Source of the DNA: JABFSS01 sp964449445
GTDB lineage: Bacteria > Patescibacteriota > Gracilibacteria > Peribacterales > Peribacteraceae
DNA: 64,000 bases
NCBI GenBank assembly: GCA_964449445.1
Contig: CAYUZT010000003.1
Coordinates: forward strand, 1-64,000
Reading direction: 5' to 3'
Part shown: positions 47,512 to 55,668 of the stretch, in pieces
Position numbering within the stretch: the stretch's first letter is position 1
Layout of the letters: every line of letters begins with the position of its first letter
Translations under genes and position numbers: made by a program
Notes under the pieces: model-generated
Told to the model about the DNA's origin: nothing
The model's database searches: none
The model's input: only the letters and a program-made list of their open reading frames with translations

Positions 47512-48119
47512 AGAAGAATTCTTTCTTTGCCGAAACAAATCGCCTGGAAGCATTCAGCGACGGTGTTTTTGCGATCATCATCACGATCATGGTCTTGGAA
47601 TTGCGGGCACCGCATGCACCGACGCTTGCGGCGCTTGTTCCTCTCGTTCCCATCTTCCTCAGTTATCTGCTGAGTTTCGTGTACGTCGCGATTTACTGGA
47701 ACAACCACCACCATTTGCTGCATGCCACGAACGGTGTGACCGGAGGGATCATGTGGGCGAACATGCATCTGCTCTTCTGGCTGTCGCTCATTCCCTTTGT
47801 CACGGAGTGGTTGGGGCAAAATAGAATGGAAGCTGCTCCGTCCGTTCTCTACGGGGTTATCTTGCTCTGCGCTGCTCTCGCGTACTTCATCCTCGTGCGC
47901 CTGATCATTCTGCATCAGGGAAAGGATTCCAAGCTCGCGCAGGCGATTGGGAACGACAGGAAAGGGTTTGTGTCCATCGCGCTGTATCTGATCGCCATCG
48001 GCGGCTCGTTCGTGAATACGTGGATTGCGACTGCCTGCTTCACTATTGTTGCGTTCCTCTGGATCGTCCCGGATCGCAGAATCGCCCGCATGCATGCGCA
48101 TGAGACGGATCATGAGTGA
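47508..48119 (+). CDS. TMEM175-like (DUF1211) channel protein
   Basis: A 203-residue membrane protein with six predicted helices. The first helix holds the family signature RLEAFSDGVFAIIITIMVLEL (R-x3-FSDGVFAI), which lines the pore of TMEM175 potassium channels. Later helices include YVAIYWNNHHHLLH. Bacterial homologues are tetrameric cation channels. Its ATG overlaps the rplI stop by four bases. Confidence 0.85.
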   Translation: MKKNSFFAETNRLEAFSDGVFAIIITIMVLELRAPHAPTLAALVPLVPIFLSYLLSFVYVAIYWNNHHHLLHATNGVTGGIMWANMHLLFWLSLIPFVTEWLGQNRMEAAPSVLYGVILLCAALAYFILVRLIILHQGKDSKLAQAIGNDRKGFVSIALYLIAIGGSFVNTWIATACFTIVAFLWIVPDRRIARMHAHETDHE

Positions 48120-48833
48120 TCACGGTTTTTTCCGATACTCTCCAATCAGATGCACTCGGCCTTTTTGTAGTGCCGGAAGATTCAAGATACTTTCGATACA
48201 GCACGCGCAGCGGAACAGAAACGGCGAGAAGCTGATGTACGTGGGATCCCCGTTCAGAATCAATTGTTCCCGCTCAAAGCCGAGCGGCGTGAGTGATCGC
48301 TCAATGCGTTTGGGGGAATTGATCCTGTACCGTGTCGGGAACGTATCGTGGTCCTGACGTTGGTAGAGCCTGCGCGTGAAGAAATTATGAAAGGCATTGG
48401 GGATTATGCGGATGATCCACACGTTGTAGTTGAGCGTATTCGGCGTCAGGAAGATCACCGATCCTCCGGGCTTCAGCACGCGATGAATCTCGCGAAAGAC
48501 GCTTCCGGGGTCTTCCAGATGTTCCAGCACCCACGCGAGTACGACGACATCGAAAAAATCATTCTCGAAGGGAAGATGCTCGGCATTAGAAACGGCGAGA
48601 TTCTTAATCGTTCTATTCTTCTCCAGTGTCGTCGCGTCCGGATCGACGCCGTACGTGAACGGGGTTCGGTTGTAGACCTCAGCGAGAAAATCCGTATGCC
48701 CGCAGCCGATATCCAGAATGCGCGTCGTAGGCGTCACTTTCTCCGCAATCAACTGTTTATAGAGGATAGGACTCGCATTCCATTCCGGGTGTAGGGCCTT
48801 ATATCGCTGCCTCCACAACTCTTGGCGGTTCAT
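48120..48833 (-). CDS. Class I SAM-dependent methyltransferase
   Basis: A 237-residue Methyltransf_11-type enzyme: motif I ILDIGCGHTDFLAEVY, the acidic DPDATTLEK, SNAEHLPFENDFFDVVVLAWVLEHL and HRVLKPGGSVIFLTPN. The substrate is not determined; enzymes of this style often act on lipids, quinones or sugars. It converges with the TMEM175 gene and follows the ABC exporter gene by 13 nt on the same strand, so the two may be cotranscribed. Confidence 0.83.
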   Translation of the reverse strand: MNRQELWRQRYKALHPEWNASPILYKQLIAEKVTPTTRILDIGCGHTDFLAEVYNRTPFTYGVDPDATTLEKNRTIKNLAVSNAEHLPFENDFFDVVVLAWVLEHLEDPGSVFREIHRVLKPGGSVIFLTPNTLNYNVWIIRIIPNAFHNFFTRRLYQRQDHDTFPTRYRINSPKRIERSLTPLGFEREQLILNGDPTYISFSPFLFRCACCIESILNLPALQKGRVHLIGEYRKKP

Positions 48834-48846
48834 GGAAGGAACTATA

Positions 48847-50628
48847 TCACTCCCCCAAAAACCCTCCCGCCTGCAGTTCGTAGAGCTGCCGGTAGATGCC
48901 GTCCGGTATCTTCAAGAGTTCTGCATGCGTGCCTTCTTCTGTGATCTTCCCGTGCTCAATCACCAGAATCCTGTCTGCACGTTTGATGGTACTCAGGCGG
49001 TGAGCAATCACGATGCTCGTACGGCCGTCCATGAGGGTGCCCAGCGCTTCCTGAATGTACTGCTCGCTCAGGGAATCCAGACTGCTTGTGGCTTCATCCA
49101 GGACCAAAATGGGACGATCGGCGAGAATCGCGCGCGCAATCGCGATGCGCTGACGTTCGCCACCACTCAACTTGATGCCGCGCTCGCCAACGAGCGTGTC
49201 GTACTTCTGCGGCAGTACGGCGATGAACTCGTACGCATGTGCGAGCTTCGCCGCGCGTTCAATTTCTTCAAGCGTTGCGCCAGGCTTTCCGTATGAAATG
49301 TTCTCGGCGATTGTGCGGTGGAACAGGATCGGATCCTGGGGTACGAGACCAATGGCATTGCGCAGGCTTTCTTGGGTGATGCTGCGGACATCCTGTCCAT
49401 CAATCGTGATGGAGCCCTCATTGACGTCGTACAGGCGCATGAGGAGCTTCACAAACGTGCTCTTGCCGCCGCCGGAATGGCCCACGAGTGCGACTTTCTC
49501 CCCCGGACGAATACTCACGGAGAAGTCTTCGAAAATCGGACGTGTCGCGCGTTCGTACTGAAATTGCACATGGTCGAAGCGTACTTCGCCACGGGTGACG
49601 TTCAAGGTCTTGGCATCCGGTGCGTCATGTACCAGCAGAGGGCGCTCGGTAATCGCGATCATCTCCACGCAGTGCGCGCGGGCCTTCAGGAATTCGCGCG
49701 TATTGCGGCCGATCTCGAACAATCGGTTCCACAGTTGCAGCACGTAATACGTCACGATGATGAATCCTCCAACGGTGAATTGATTGATCGACCATAAATG
49801 AATGGCGATAATCAGCACGACGAATTCCAGGAAGATGAGCGTCATGAACTGCACCAGCGTGACGGCGGTCGAAATCCACCACGATTTCCATTGCCGCTTC
49901 TGCCATTCGGCAACCCCCGCATCGTGGCGGGCATCTTCCAACGGCTCATTGGCGAACGATTTCACAAGCGCATTCCCGGTGATGGTATCCACCATATTCG
50001 CCGAGACTCTCGTATCCTGCTCGTCGGTCCACGTGTAGTAGCGGGAGAGAAACAGGTTCAGCGAGACCGATAGGATCGTGAAAACGACAATGCCGATGAG
50101 CATCGCAATCCCGATGGCGGGTGCGTAGAACCACAGGACCCCCATCAATCCGATCACGAGAGCGATCGCCGGTAGAAAGTTGATGCAAATGCGATCGATG
50201 ATTCCTTCCACGGTATCCACTCCCCTGCCGATCTTGCGGCTTGTTGCCCCCGCAAACTCATTCACGTGAAAGCTGGTCGAGAGCCGCTGCGTTTTGGCGA
50301 AGACGTCCGTCCAAATATTGCGCATCACGCGCGATTCAATCCACGCGATCGCAAGGTGGCTCAATTGGTCGAGGATCAAGAATGTTGCTGCAACCGCGAT
50401 GCCGAGGCCGATCATCAGCATTGCGTAGCGCACAACGGCAGGATCGCCGGGGTCTCCGTACGCAATGGCATCAATCGCATTCTTGTAGAAGAACGGCTGC
50501 GCGAGTGTGCCCACAGTCGAAAGAATCTGCAGCAGGACCATGAGCGAGAGCACCCAGATGTGTTTGCGGATGTACTTCCACAGAAAGCGGAGCACCGGTG
50601 GTTTCGGGGTGGTGCGTTGCATAGTCAT
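48847..50628 (-). CDS. ABC exporter half-transporter (ABCB/MsbA type)
   Basis: A 593-residue fused transmembrane and ATPase polypeptide. Six membrane helices (about 20-310) precede the nucleotide-binding domain with Walker A VGHSGGGKSTFVKL, signature LSGGERQRIAIARA, Walker B ILVLDEATSSLD and switch His in VIAHRLST. It should homodimerise (no partner half-transporter is encoded) and export a lipid, peptide or drug. ATG 50628 is chosen; ATG 50622 is an alternative. Confidence 0.9.
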   Translation of the reverse strand: MTMQRTTPKPPVLRFLWKYIRKHIWVLSLMVLLQILSTVGTLAQPFFYKNAIDAIAYGDPGDPAVVRYAMLMIGLGIAVAATFLILDQLSHLAIAWIESRVMRNIWTDVFAKTQRLSTSFHVNEFAGATSRKIGRGVDTVEGIIDRICINFLPAIALVIGLMGVLWFYAPAIGIAMLIGIVVFTILSVSLNLFLSRYYTWTDEQDTRVSANMVDTITGNALVKSFANEPLEDARHDAGVAEWQKRQWKSWWISTAVTLVQFMTLIFLEFVVLIIAIHLWSINQFTVGGFIIVTYYVLQLWNRLFEIGRNTREFLKARAHCVEMIAITERPLLVHDAPDAKTLNVTRGEVRFDHVQFQYERATRPIFEDFSVSIRPGEKVALVGHSGGGKSTFVKLLMRLYDVNEGSITIDGQDVRSITQESLRNAIGLVPQDPILFHRTIAENISYGKPGATLEEIERAAKLAHAYEFIAVLPQKYDTLVGERGIKLSGGERQRIAIARAILADRPILVLDEATSSLDSLSEQYIQEALGTLMDGRTSIVIAHRLSTIKRADRILVIEHGKITEEGTHAELLKIPDGIYRQLYELQAGGFLGE

Positions 50629-50690
50629 AGAATAACGCCAAAAAAGCGCTTCTGTTACAGAAAAGTTAGGATTTTTTACGGAAAAATCCG

Positions 50691-51398
50691 TCAATTCGAT
50701 TCAGCAATGCGCTTTCGCAAAGCATTTTGCATGTACTGTCCTAAACTTTCCGCGACGAGTCGAATCATTATTGCTTTAGCTTCTGCCCTCTTCGTCTGAA
50801 TGATATTCATCAAAGCGGGACCGTGCTCAGCATCACCTTCCATCGTGGTCAATAATTCAACGAATAATTGGTTGAGAACCTGAAGTGGTACACCAAACGG
50901 ATTCTGCTTCTGTGAAAGCCGAAGAATAATACCTTGAACAGCTTCATCCAGATGTTGCTCAGAAAGAGTTTTCAAATCCACTCCACTGCTCTGAATTTTT
51001 CCAAGTTCGTCGTCAAGCGCTGCTAGCAGGTACTCAGCAAAATTTTGTTTTCCTTCAATTGCCTGCGCAAACTTTGCCGAAAAATGTGCCAGAACTTGTT
51101 GTGCTGGCGCATCGAGCGCTTCATCAGAAGCCGCTGTGGTATTGCCCTGAGAGAGGAGGCCCTTTTGGACTATTTTAGCGACTTTGCACTTTCCATCTTC
51201 GTAGATCCATACCAAGCAATGATTCATTCCTTCAGCAATTATTTCCCAATCGCCCGGAGGAAAATCTTGTGGGACAGATATGCGGCTAATAGGTACTGAT
51301 CTCAACGACGTATAAAATTGATCTTCCTGAAAATGCTTGATGCACGCGCTTTGAGCCTCAAGTTTCGGCTGTTCGGAGGGTTGTTCGTGTAGAGCCAT
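50691..51398 (-). CDS. Hypothetical protein next to the IS element
   Basis: A 235-residue soluble, helix-rich protein with no signal peptide and no recognised motif. N-terminal strands (GDWEIIAEGMNHCLVWIYEDGKCK) are followed by a long helical half. A TACGCT hexamer 8 nt upstream of its ATG fits the local promoter style. The IS481 element is inserted 42 nt upstream of its start, which may have displaced its original promoter. Confidence 0.6.
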   Translation of the reverse strand: MALHEQPSEQPKLEAQSACIKHFQEDQFYTSLRSVPISRISVPQDFPPGDWEIIAEGMNHCLVWIYEDGKCKVAKIVQKGLLSQGNTTAASDEALDAPAQQVLAHFSAKFAQAIEGKQNFAEYLLAALDDELGKIQSSGVDLKTLSEQHLDEAVQGIILRLSQKQNPFGVPLQVLNQLFVELLTTMEGDAEHGPALMNIIQTKRAEAKAIMIRLVAESLGQYMQNALRKRIAESN

Positions 51399-51431
51399 AG
51401 TGGCATAGCGTAAAGAGGAGCGCTTTGTATG

Positions 51432-52529
51432 TCAAATCGCTGTATGTGACGGGGTGATTGGTAACACCTCGGGCTGGGAACAGGCTACCTTGATGGGTGT
51501 CAGGTAACCAAGCGCGGTATGGGGGCGGTGGAAGTCGTACTCAATCAGCCATTCGGTGAGTTTTTTGTTGAATACGGCAGGATCCGAGAATCCCTGCCCC
51601 CTACCAATGAACTCTTCCTGGAGGGTGCGGTTGAACCGCTCGCACACGGCGTTGTCCTTGGGGGTCTTGGCGCGGCTCCACCAATGCTGAAGCTTGAGGT
51701 CCCGGATGGCCGCCTCAAAGTGCTTGTGGAACTCGCAGCCGTTGTCCGTTTGGACGTTCACGAGTTGCCCTCCCAGGACGTGGTGGAGCTTTCGCAGGAA
51801 GTCGGCGGCGGTGAACGAGCTGTGGGTCCGGTACATCCGCGCGAACGCGAGCCGCGAGTACCGGTCCACGGCCGTGAGGATAAACCGCCGCTTGCCGTCG
51901 AAGTTCCGCGTGACGGTGTCGAGGCAGAACAGGAAGCCCGGGCACGGCTTTGTCACGAGGCTCGTGATCCGCTTCTTGTGCTCGGCGCGCAACCGTTTGG
52001 CGGTCGTCCTCGCGTGCTTTTTGGGGTTGGGATAGAGGCGGTACTGCTGGATGACCCGCTGGATCTTCCACGAGGACAGCGCGTACCCGTAACGGTCGCG
52101 GTACAGGACCGCGAGCTTCATCTTGGAATAGTGGGGATAGAGCTGGCGCAAACAAACCGCTCGGCGTTCTTCCTCCGGCGTGATCGTGGGCGTCCGGACC
52201 CGGTGCGGGCGGTGACTATGGTCTTCGAGCGACCGCAGGTTCACGTCCGAGAACCGTTTCTTCCAGACGTAGAAGGTCTTGGGCGGGACCCCGAAGCGGC
52301 GGCACGTCGCCCGCGCGTTCCCGCCGTTGCCTTCGTACCACAGCATCCACTCCAGCCGCCCCCGCGCTTCCCGCGAGAGACCCTGCTCTTTGGCGATGGC
52401 GCGGAGTCGTTCCGCGCGGGCCTTCACGGGCTTGGCCCACTGCCGGTGGGAGAGGATATAGGCGTGCTTTGCGCCGAAGACCGAGATCGCGCCGCCGGGA
52501 TACTGACGAAGCGGGGAAAGGGAAGTCAT
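51432..52529 (-). CDS. IS481-family transposase
   Basis: A 365-residue DDE transposase. N-terminal helix-turn-helix domains (GLSREARGRLEWML, NARATCRRFGVPPKTFYVWKKRF) precede an rve integrase core with the first Asp in CLDTVTRNFDG, the second in VQTDNGCEF and the Glu in VCERFNRTLQEEF; the tail RPHTALGYLTP is typical of IS481. The element ends at 51441, yet the frame continues through two more codons to a TGA at 51434-51432 supplied by the target duplication and flank, so the transposase has no stop of its own. It appears intact. Confidence 0.92.
   Translation of the reverse strand: MTSLSPLRQYPGGAISVFGAKHAYILSHRQWAKPVKARAERLRAIAKEQGLSREARGRLEWMLWYEGNGGNARATCRRFGVPPKTFYVWKKRFSDVNLRSLEDHSHRPHRVRTPTITPEEERRAVCLRQLYPHYSKMKLAVLYRDRYGYALSSWKIQRVIQQYRLYPNPKKHARTTAKRLRAEHKKRITSLVTKPCPGFLFCLDTVTRNFDGKRRFILTAVDRYSRLAFARMYRTHSSFTAADFLRKLHHVLGGQLVNVQTDNGCEFHKHFEAAIRDLKLQHWWSRAKTPKDNAVCERFNRTLQEEFIGRGQGFSDPAVFNKKLTEWLIEYDFHRPHTALGYLTPIKVACSQPEVLPITPSHTAI
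51436..51440. repeat. IS target-site duplication, left copy
   Basis: ATCGC (AATCGC if six bases) directly flanks the left IS end and is repeated at 52612-52616. Confidence 0.7.
51441..51465. repeat. IS481 left terminal inverted repeat
   Basis: It begins TGTATGTGACGGGG and ends TGATTGGTAAC. The inner 11 bases are identical to the inverse of the right repeat. Confidence 0.75.
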
Positions 52530-52585
52530 ACCAGGTTGATGGGAATGATACGTAACAGGTAGGGTAGTCTTTACCCACCCGTAGC

Positions 52586-52611
52586 GTTACCAATCATTCT
52601 CATCACGCACA
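52586..52611. repeat. IS481 right terminal inverted repeat
   Basis: GTTACCAATCA followed by TTCTCATCACGCACA, the inverse partner of 51441-51465 with a few mismatches and one gap. Confidence 0.75.
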
Positions 52612-52616
52612 ATCGC
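52612..52616. repeat. IS target-site duplication, right copy
   Basis: ATCGC matches 51436-51440. The preceding A makes a 6-bp match possible. Confidence 0.7.
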
Positions 52617-52633
52617 GATTCGTGCCAGAATTC

Positions 52634-53071
52634 CTATCGGAACAACGAAAACTTCTTGATCAGTTCTTTGAGTATCGCTGTTTCTCCGAACATGCAGATG
52701 CCGAAGTACTCCAACTCTGCCTCCGCCGTTTTACTCGTTGCCTCAATTTGTGCTGCAGATGTTCCGACCGTCATCGAACTCGTGAAGTCGGTGAAAGGAA
52801 TCCCCTTCTCCAAGAGGGTCGCACGAAAAGTCCGGATCTGATTGCTATTCTCCGCTTGTAACACGATGAACGGAAAATGGGAAATGTTTGGGTGCGCGCC
52901 GCCATCTTTATCTTTGAACCGCAAAAAGCACATCTCTTCTCGGGTTACAGCGCCGCCTCCGGCAAACCCGGCGGTCATGTGCCCAAGGGCATTCATCGGT
53001 TTTCCAATCTCGATCTTCTTATTGAGAATGGCAACGAAGCGCTTTGTGGTTTCATCGGGCAAACCGTCCAT
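52634..53071 (-). CDS. DUF2000 family protein
   Basis: A 145-residue protein matching DUF2000: KRFVAILNKKIEIGKPMNALGHMTAGFAGG at the N-terminus is the family pattern (a VxVxNxxLxxGxxxNxxxH-like start), with later FIVLQAENSNQIRTFRATL and LEYFGICMFGET strands. The fold is related to peptidyl-tRNA hydrolase II, but the function is unknown. TATCAT ends 6 nt before its ATG. It lies between the IS element and the DUF6166 gene in the accessory segment. Confidence 0.72.
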   Translation of the reverse strand: MDGLPDETTKRFVAILNKKIEIGKPMNALGHMTAGFAGGGAVTREEMCFLRFKDKDGGAHPNISHFPFIVLQAENSNQIRTFRATLLEKGIPFTDFTSSMTVGTSAAQIEATSKTAEAELEYFGICMFGETAILKELIKKFSLFR

Positions 53072-53125
53072 GCGCGTATGATAATACGTGCTCCACGGAT
53101 GAACTAGTAGAGTTAACTGGAAGGC

Positions 53126-53623
53126 TTACTTAATTCCGAACTTGCTGTCGACAAGATTTGTTAAAGCGTTTTGAGAAAGGAGGCTCATCATTTTTGCTCG
53201 AACTTCATCTTTTTTTACAATAAATTTCTGAATATCGTCCCTAAAGAATTTTCCCTCAGGGAGTCTGCTTCGGTTCACTAAATCTGTGAAGTGAATTAGT
53301 CCCTCCAAAATAAGTCTATCTCTACTTACAACAAACGGTTTGTCTTTTGGAAGAGTTCGAACTAAAGCATCTCTAAAACCAAGACCGAAAATTTCACCAT
53401 AGGAAATATCATCAAATGCGTCAGCCGCTAAAGCTTTTGCTAATCTAATAGGACCACCTCCACCGTATCCCCAATTGAAATCTTGTGAGCCGTCCTGAGA
53501 TTGAAGGTAGGCATCATTAAGGCCGTCTTCTTTGATTATTACTCTTTTCCGGGCATCTACAGGGATTATACCGTGATAGGTTCTTTCAGGTGGTGAGTTT
53601 CCTACGTGCTCATGTAATTGCAT
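53126..53623 (-). CDS. AT-rich DUF6166 family protein, probably acquired
   Basis: A 165-residue protein with the DUF6166 pattern (YHGIIPVDARKRVIIKEDG, then FNWGYGGGGPIRLAKALAADA, matching the WGYgGSGPxxLAxA core). Its base and codon composition is visibly richer in A and T than its neighbours, and it lies directly downstream of a tRNA gene, both signs of acquisition. DUF6166 proteins occur on plasmids and islands; the function is unknown. A consensus promoter 6 nt upstream predicts a leaderless mRNA. Confidence 0.75.
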   Translation of the reverse strand: MQLHEHVGNSPPERTYHGIIPVDARKRVIIKEDGLNDAYLQSQDGSQDFNWGYGGGGPIRLAKALAADAFDDISYGEIFGLGFRDALVRTLPKDKPFVVSRDRLILEGLIHFTDLVNRSRLPEGKFFRDDIQKFIVKKDEVRAKMMSLLSQNALTNLVDSKFGIK

Positions 53624-53629
53624 AAGAGC

Positions 53630-53657
53630 ATTATAATTATAATATGATATATGTCAA
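53630..53657 (-). promoter_or_regulatory. Consensus leaderless promoter of the DUF6166 gene
   Basis: On the minus strand, a perfect TTGACA (53657-53652), 16 nt and a perfect TATAAT (53635-53630) end 6 nt before the ATG at 53623. The -35 begins 3 nt after the 3' end of tRNA-Ile. Confidence 0.75.
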
Positions 53658-53660
53658 CTA

Positions 53661-53737
53661 TGGTGGGCCAGGGGGGATTTGAACCACCGACCCCCGGTTT
53701 ATAAGTCCGGTGCTCTAACCAACTGAGCTACTGGCCC
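53661..53737 (-). tRNA. tRNA-Ile (anticodon UAU) with a mismatched stem base
   Basis: A cloverleaf with acceptor GGGCCAG/CTGGCCC, D-arm TAGCTCAGTTGGTTAGAGC, anticodon loop CTTATAA (TAT), T-arm with GGTTCAAATCC and an encoded CCA. The anticodon stem is CCGGA/ACCGG, so the closing 31-39 pair is A-A, a mismatch. It would read AUA directly, a job usually done by a lysidine-modified CAU tRNA-Ile. Confidence 0.85.
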
Positions 53738-53776
53738 ACACTTATCGACCATCCTACCACATGGTACGCTCAGCAC

Positions 53777-55585
53777 ATGCGTAGTCGCATTTTTGCAAAT
53801 ATCACCACTCTGCACGTCGTAATTGGACTGATCATCCTCACGCTTCTCGTCTTCGGTCCTTTCGCCACAAATAGTTTCGTGGCACTAGATGACAATTACC
53901 TGATCTATAAGAATACGGCGGTTCAGACCATGACGCTCAGTAACATCCTGCACGTTTTTTCGACGTACGATCCCCAACTCTACATTCCGCTGACATTCGT
54001 GAGTTTTCAGCTGAACGCTCTGCTCTTTGGGATGAACGCGACGGCGTTCCATGCGATCAACCTACTGCTGCACGCTACCAATGCCGTGCTCGTTCTGCTC
54101 ATCATCAGAAGACTCTCTGGAAACCTGTTTGTCGCCGGAGTGACGGCAGCGCTCTTCGCTATTCATCCTATTCAAACCGAAGCAGTACTGTGGGCATCCA
54201 GTCGGAAAGATCTGCTCTCGGGTTTCTTCTTCCTGCTCGGGACGCTCTCGTACCTGCGGTATCGCGAAAACGATTGGAAGAAGAAGTATCTTTGGTGGAG
54301 CATTGTCTTCTACGCGCTCGGTCTCCTTGCGAAAGTCTCCATCATCATGCTGCCGATGTGGCTGCTTTGCATCGACTGGCTGCAGAAGCGTCCGCTTGGG
54401 AAGCACGTTGTGATTGAAAAGATTCCGTACTTCGGACTAGCCGCGATCTTCGGCGTGATTTCTGTCATCGGAAAGTCGCGCATCCTGCAATCGTCGGGAA
54501 CTCTTTTAAATATTCTGCTTCCTTCAAAGAGTGTTGCGTTCTATCTGGAGAAGTTCCTGTGGCCCACCGGCCTTTCGGTCATTTATCCCTACGAAGGGCA
54601 GTCGCAGCAGCTTGTGAGCGAATTTGCCCTTGCAGTAGGGCTGATCGCGATATTGGTGGTTATTCTTTTGATACTGATTATCCGTGGAAGACATCGATTG
54701 CCTGCGTTTCTGCTCGGAACCTACTTTCTGCTCCTCGTTCCCAGCTTCACGACGTTCTGGAAGAACGGGTTCCTCTACTTTGCGTCCGATCGGTACGTGT
54801 ACCTGGCATCTATCGGCATCTTCGGGCTGATCGCTCTGCTTCTGTACAGACTAAAAGCGAACCTCGAGCGGCGAGGGCTTAGTGATGTCGTGACTGTCGT
54901 TGTGGGTATCGTGATTATCGTCTTAATTCCGTTTACACGAATGCAGAGCGCGGTGTGGAAAAATACCGAAGCGCTCTATCGCAACGTTTTAGTTTTCTAC
55001 CCGAACTCCGTGATGGCACTGACGAATTTGGGACTTGAATTGCAGCACCAGGGGAAATTGAAGGAAGCACGAGAGCAGTATGAAAAAGCGATTAAACTCG
55101 ACCCGCATTCCATTCATGCGTACTTCAATCTTGCATCACTGGAGAATGACGAAGGGCATCCCGAGGCGGCAGATAGATTGCATCTCCAGGTCGTTGATGT
55201 CTTCGGTCCTAATCAAGCAGGCGGTAAAGCTGATCTTGAGCCGCTACTGTGGCTTGCAGGGAGGCTGGAGCGTATGGGTAAGCCGCTCGAGGCAGTGAGG
55301 CTTTTAGAAAAACTTGTAGGCCTCGCTCCCACGTTCCCGCAGCCCCATCACGCACTGGGTGAGCGGTACAGGCAGCAGGGTAACGACATCGAGGCTTTTG
55401 GGGAATTTGAGGCCGCTGCAAACTATGGCTCAACAGAGGCAAAAACGTATTTCTATCTCGTGGAATATTACTCCGCTGCCGGTCGTATGCCGGAGGCGAT
55501 CGATGCGCTGGAAAAGGGTGTTGCGCTCGATCCGGAGAATCAAGAAGCGCGGCAGAAGCTTGAGGAGGTGCAGAATCGTCGTTGA
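53777..55585 (+). CDS. TMTC-like GT-C membrane protein with TPR repeats
   Basis: A 602-residue protein. About residues 1-395 have 10-12 transmembrane helices with the GT-C-type ALDDNYLIYKN loop near residue 35 (acidic pair expected to bind metal and lipid-linked sugar) and AIHPIQTEAVLWASSRKDLLSGFFFLLG, the DUF1736/TMTC signature. Residues about 410-600 are TPR repeats (MALTNLGLELQHQGKLKEAREQYEKA, then PEAADRLHLQ, KPLEAVRLLEKL, AIDALEKGV). TMTC proteins O-mannosylate proteins in eukaryotes; bacterial relatives are presumed protein glycosyltransferases. TGG-TACGCT lies 6 nt before the ATG. Confidence 0.83.
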   Translation: MRSRIFANITTLHVVIGLIILTLLVFGPFATNSFVALDDNYLIYKNTAVQTMTLSNILHVFSTYDPQLYIPLTFVSFQLNALLFGMNATAFHAINLLLHATNAVLVLLIIRRLSGNLFVAGVTAALFAIHPIQTEAVLWASSRKDLLSGFFFLLGTLSYLRYRENDWKKKYLWWSIVFYALGLLAKVSIIMLPMWLLCIDWLQKRPLGKHVVIEKIPYFGLAAIFGVISVIGKSRILQSSGTLLNILLPSKSVAFYLEKFLWPTGLSVIYPYEGQSQQLVSEFALAVGLIAILVVILLILIIRGRHRLPAFLLGTYFLLLVPSFTTFWKNGFLYFASDRYVYLASIGIFGLIALLLYRLKANLERRGLSDVVTVVVGIVIIVLIPFTRMQSAVWKNTEALYRNVLVFYPNSVMALTNLGLELQHQGKLKEAREQYEKAIKLDPHSIHAYFNLASLENDEGHPEAADRLHLQVVDVFGPNQAGGKADLEPLLWLAGRLERMGKPLEAVRLLEKLVGLAPTFPQPHHALGERYRQQGNDIEAFGEFEAAANYGSTEAKTYFYLVEYYSAAGRMPEAIDALEKGVALDPENQEARQKLEEVQNRR

Positions 55586-55645
55586 ATTATGAATAATGAA
55601 TTATGGAGACTTAATACTTGATACTTTATTCATAATTCATGATTC
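55584..55645. repeat. AT-rich inverted short-word array (GAATTATGAATAATG words)
   Basis: GAATTATGAATAATGAATTA (55584-55603) pairs at 17 of 20 positions with 55626-55645. It spans the TMTC stop codon and fills the gap before the Gmad2 lipoprotein gene. It is a possible terminator or processing hairpin. Confidence 0.65.
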
Positions 55646-55668
55646 TTGCTTCCTCATTCCACACTCCC

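Larger units (their letters stand above)
51441..52611 (-). mobile_element. Complete IS481-family insertion sequence
   Basis: The element is 1171 bp. The left end TGTATGTGACGGGGTGATTG... and the inverse of the right end TGTGCGTGATGAGAATGATTG... share TGT at the tip and an identical TGATTGGTAAC inner block. ATCGC target duplications flank it. It carries a single transposase gene on the minus strand. Confidence 0.85.
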
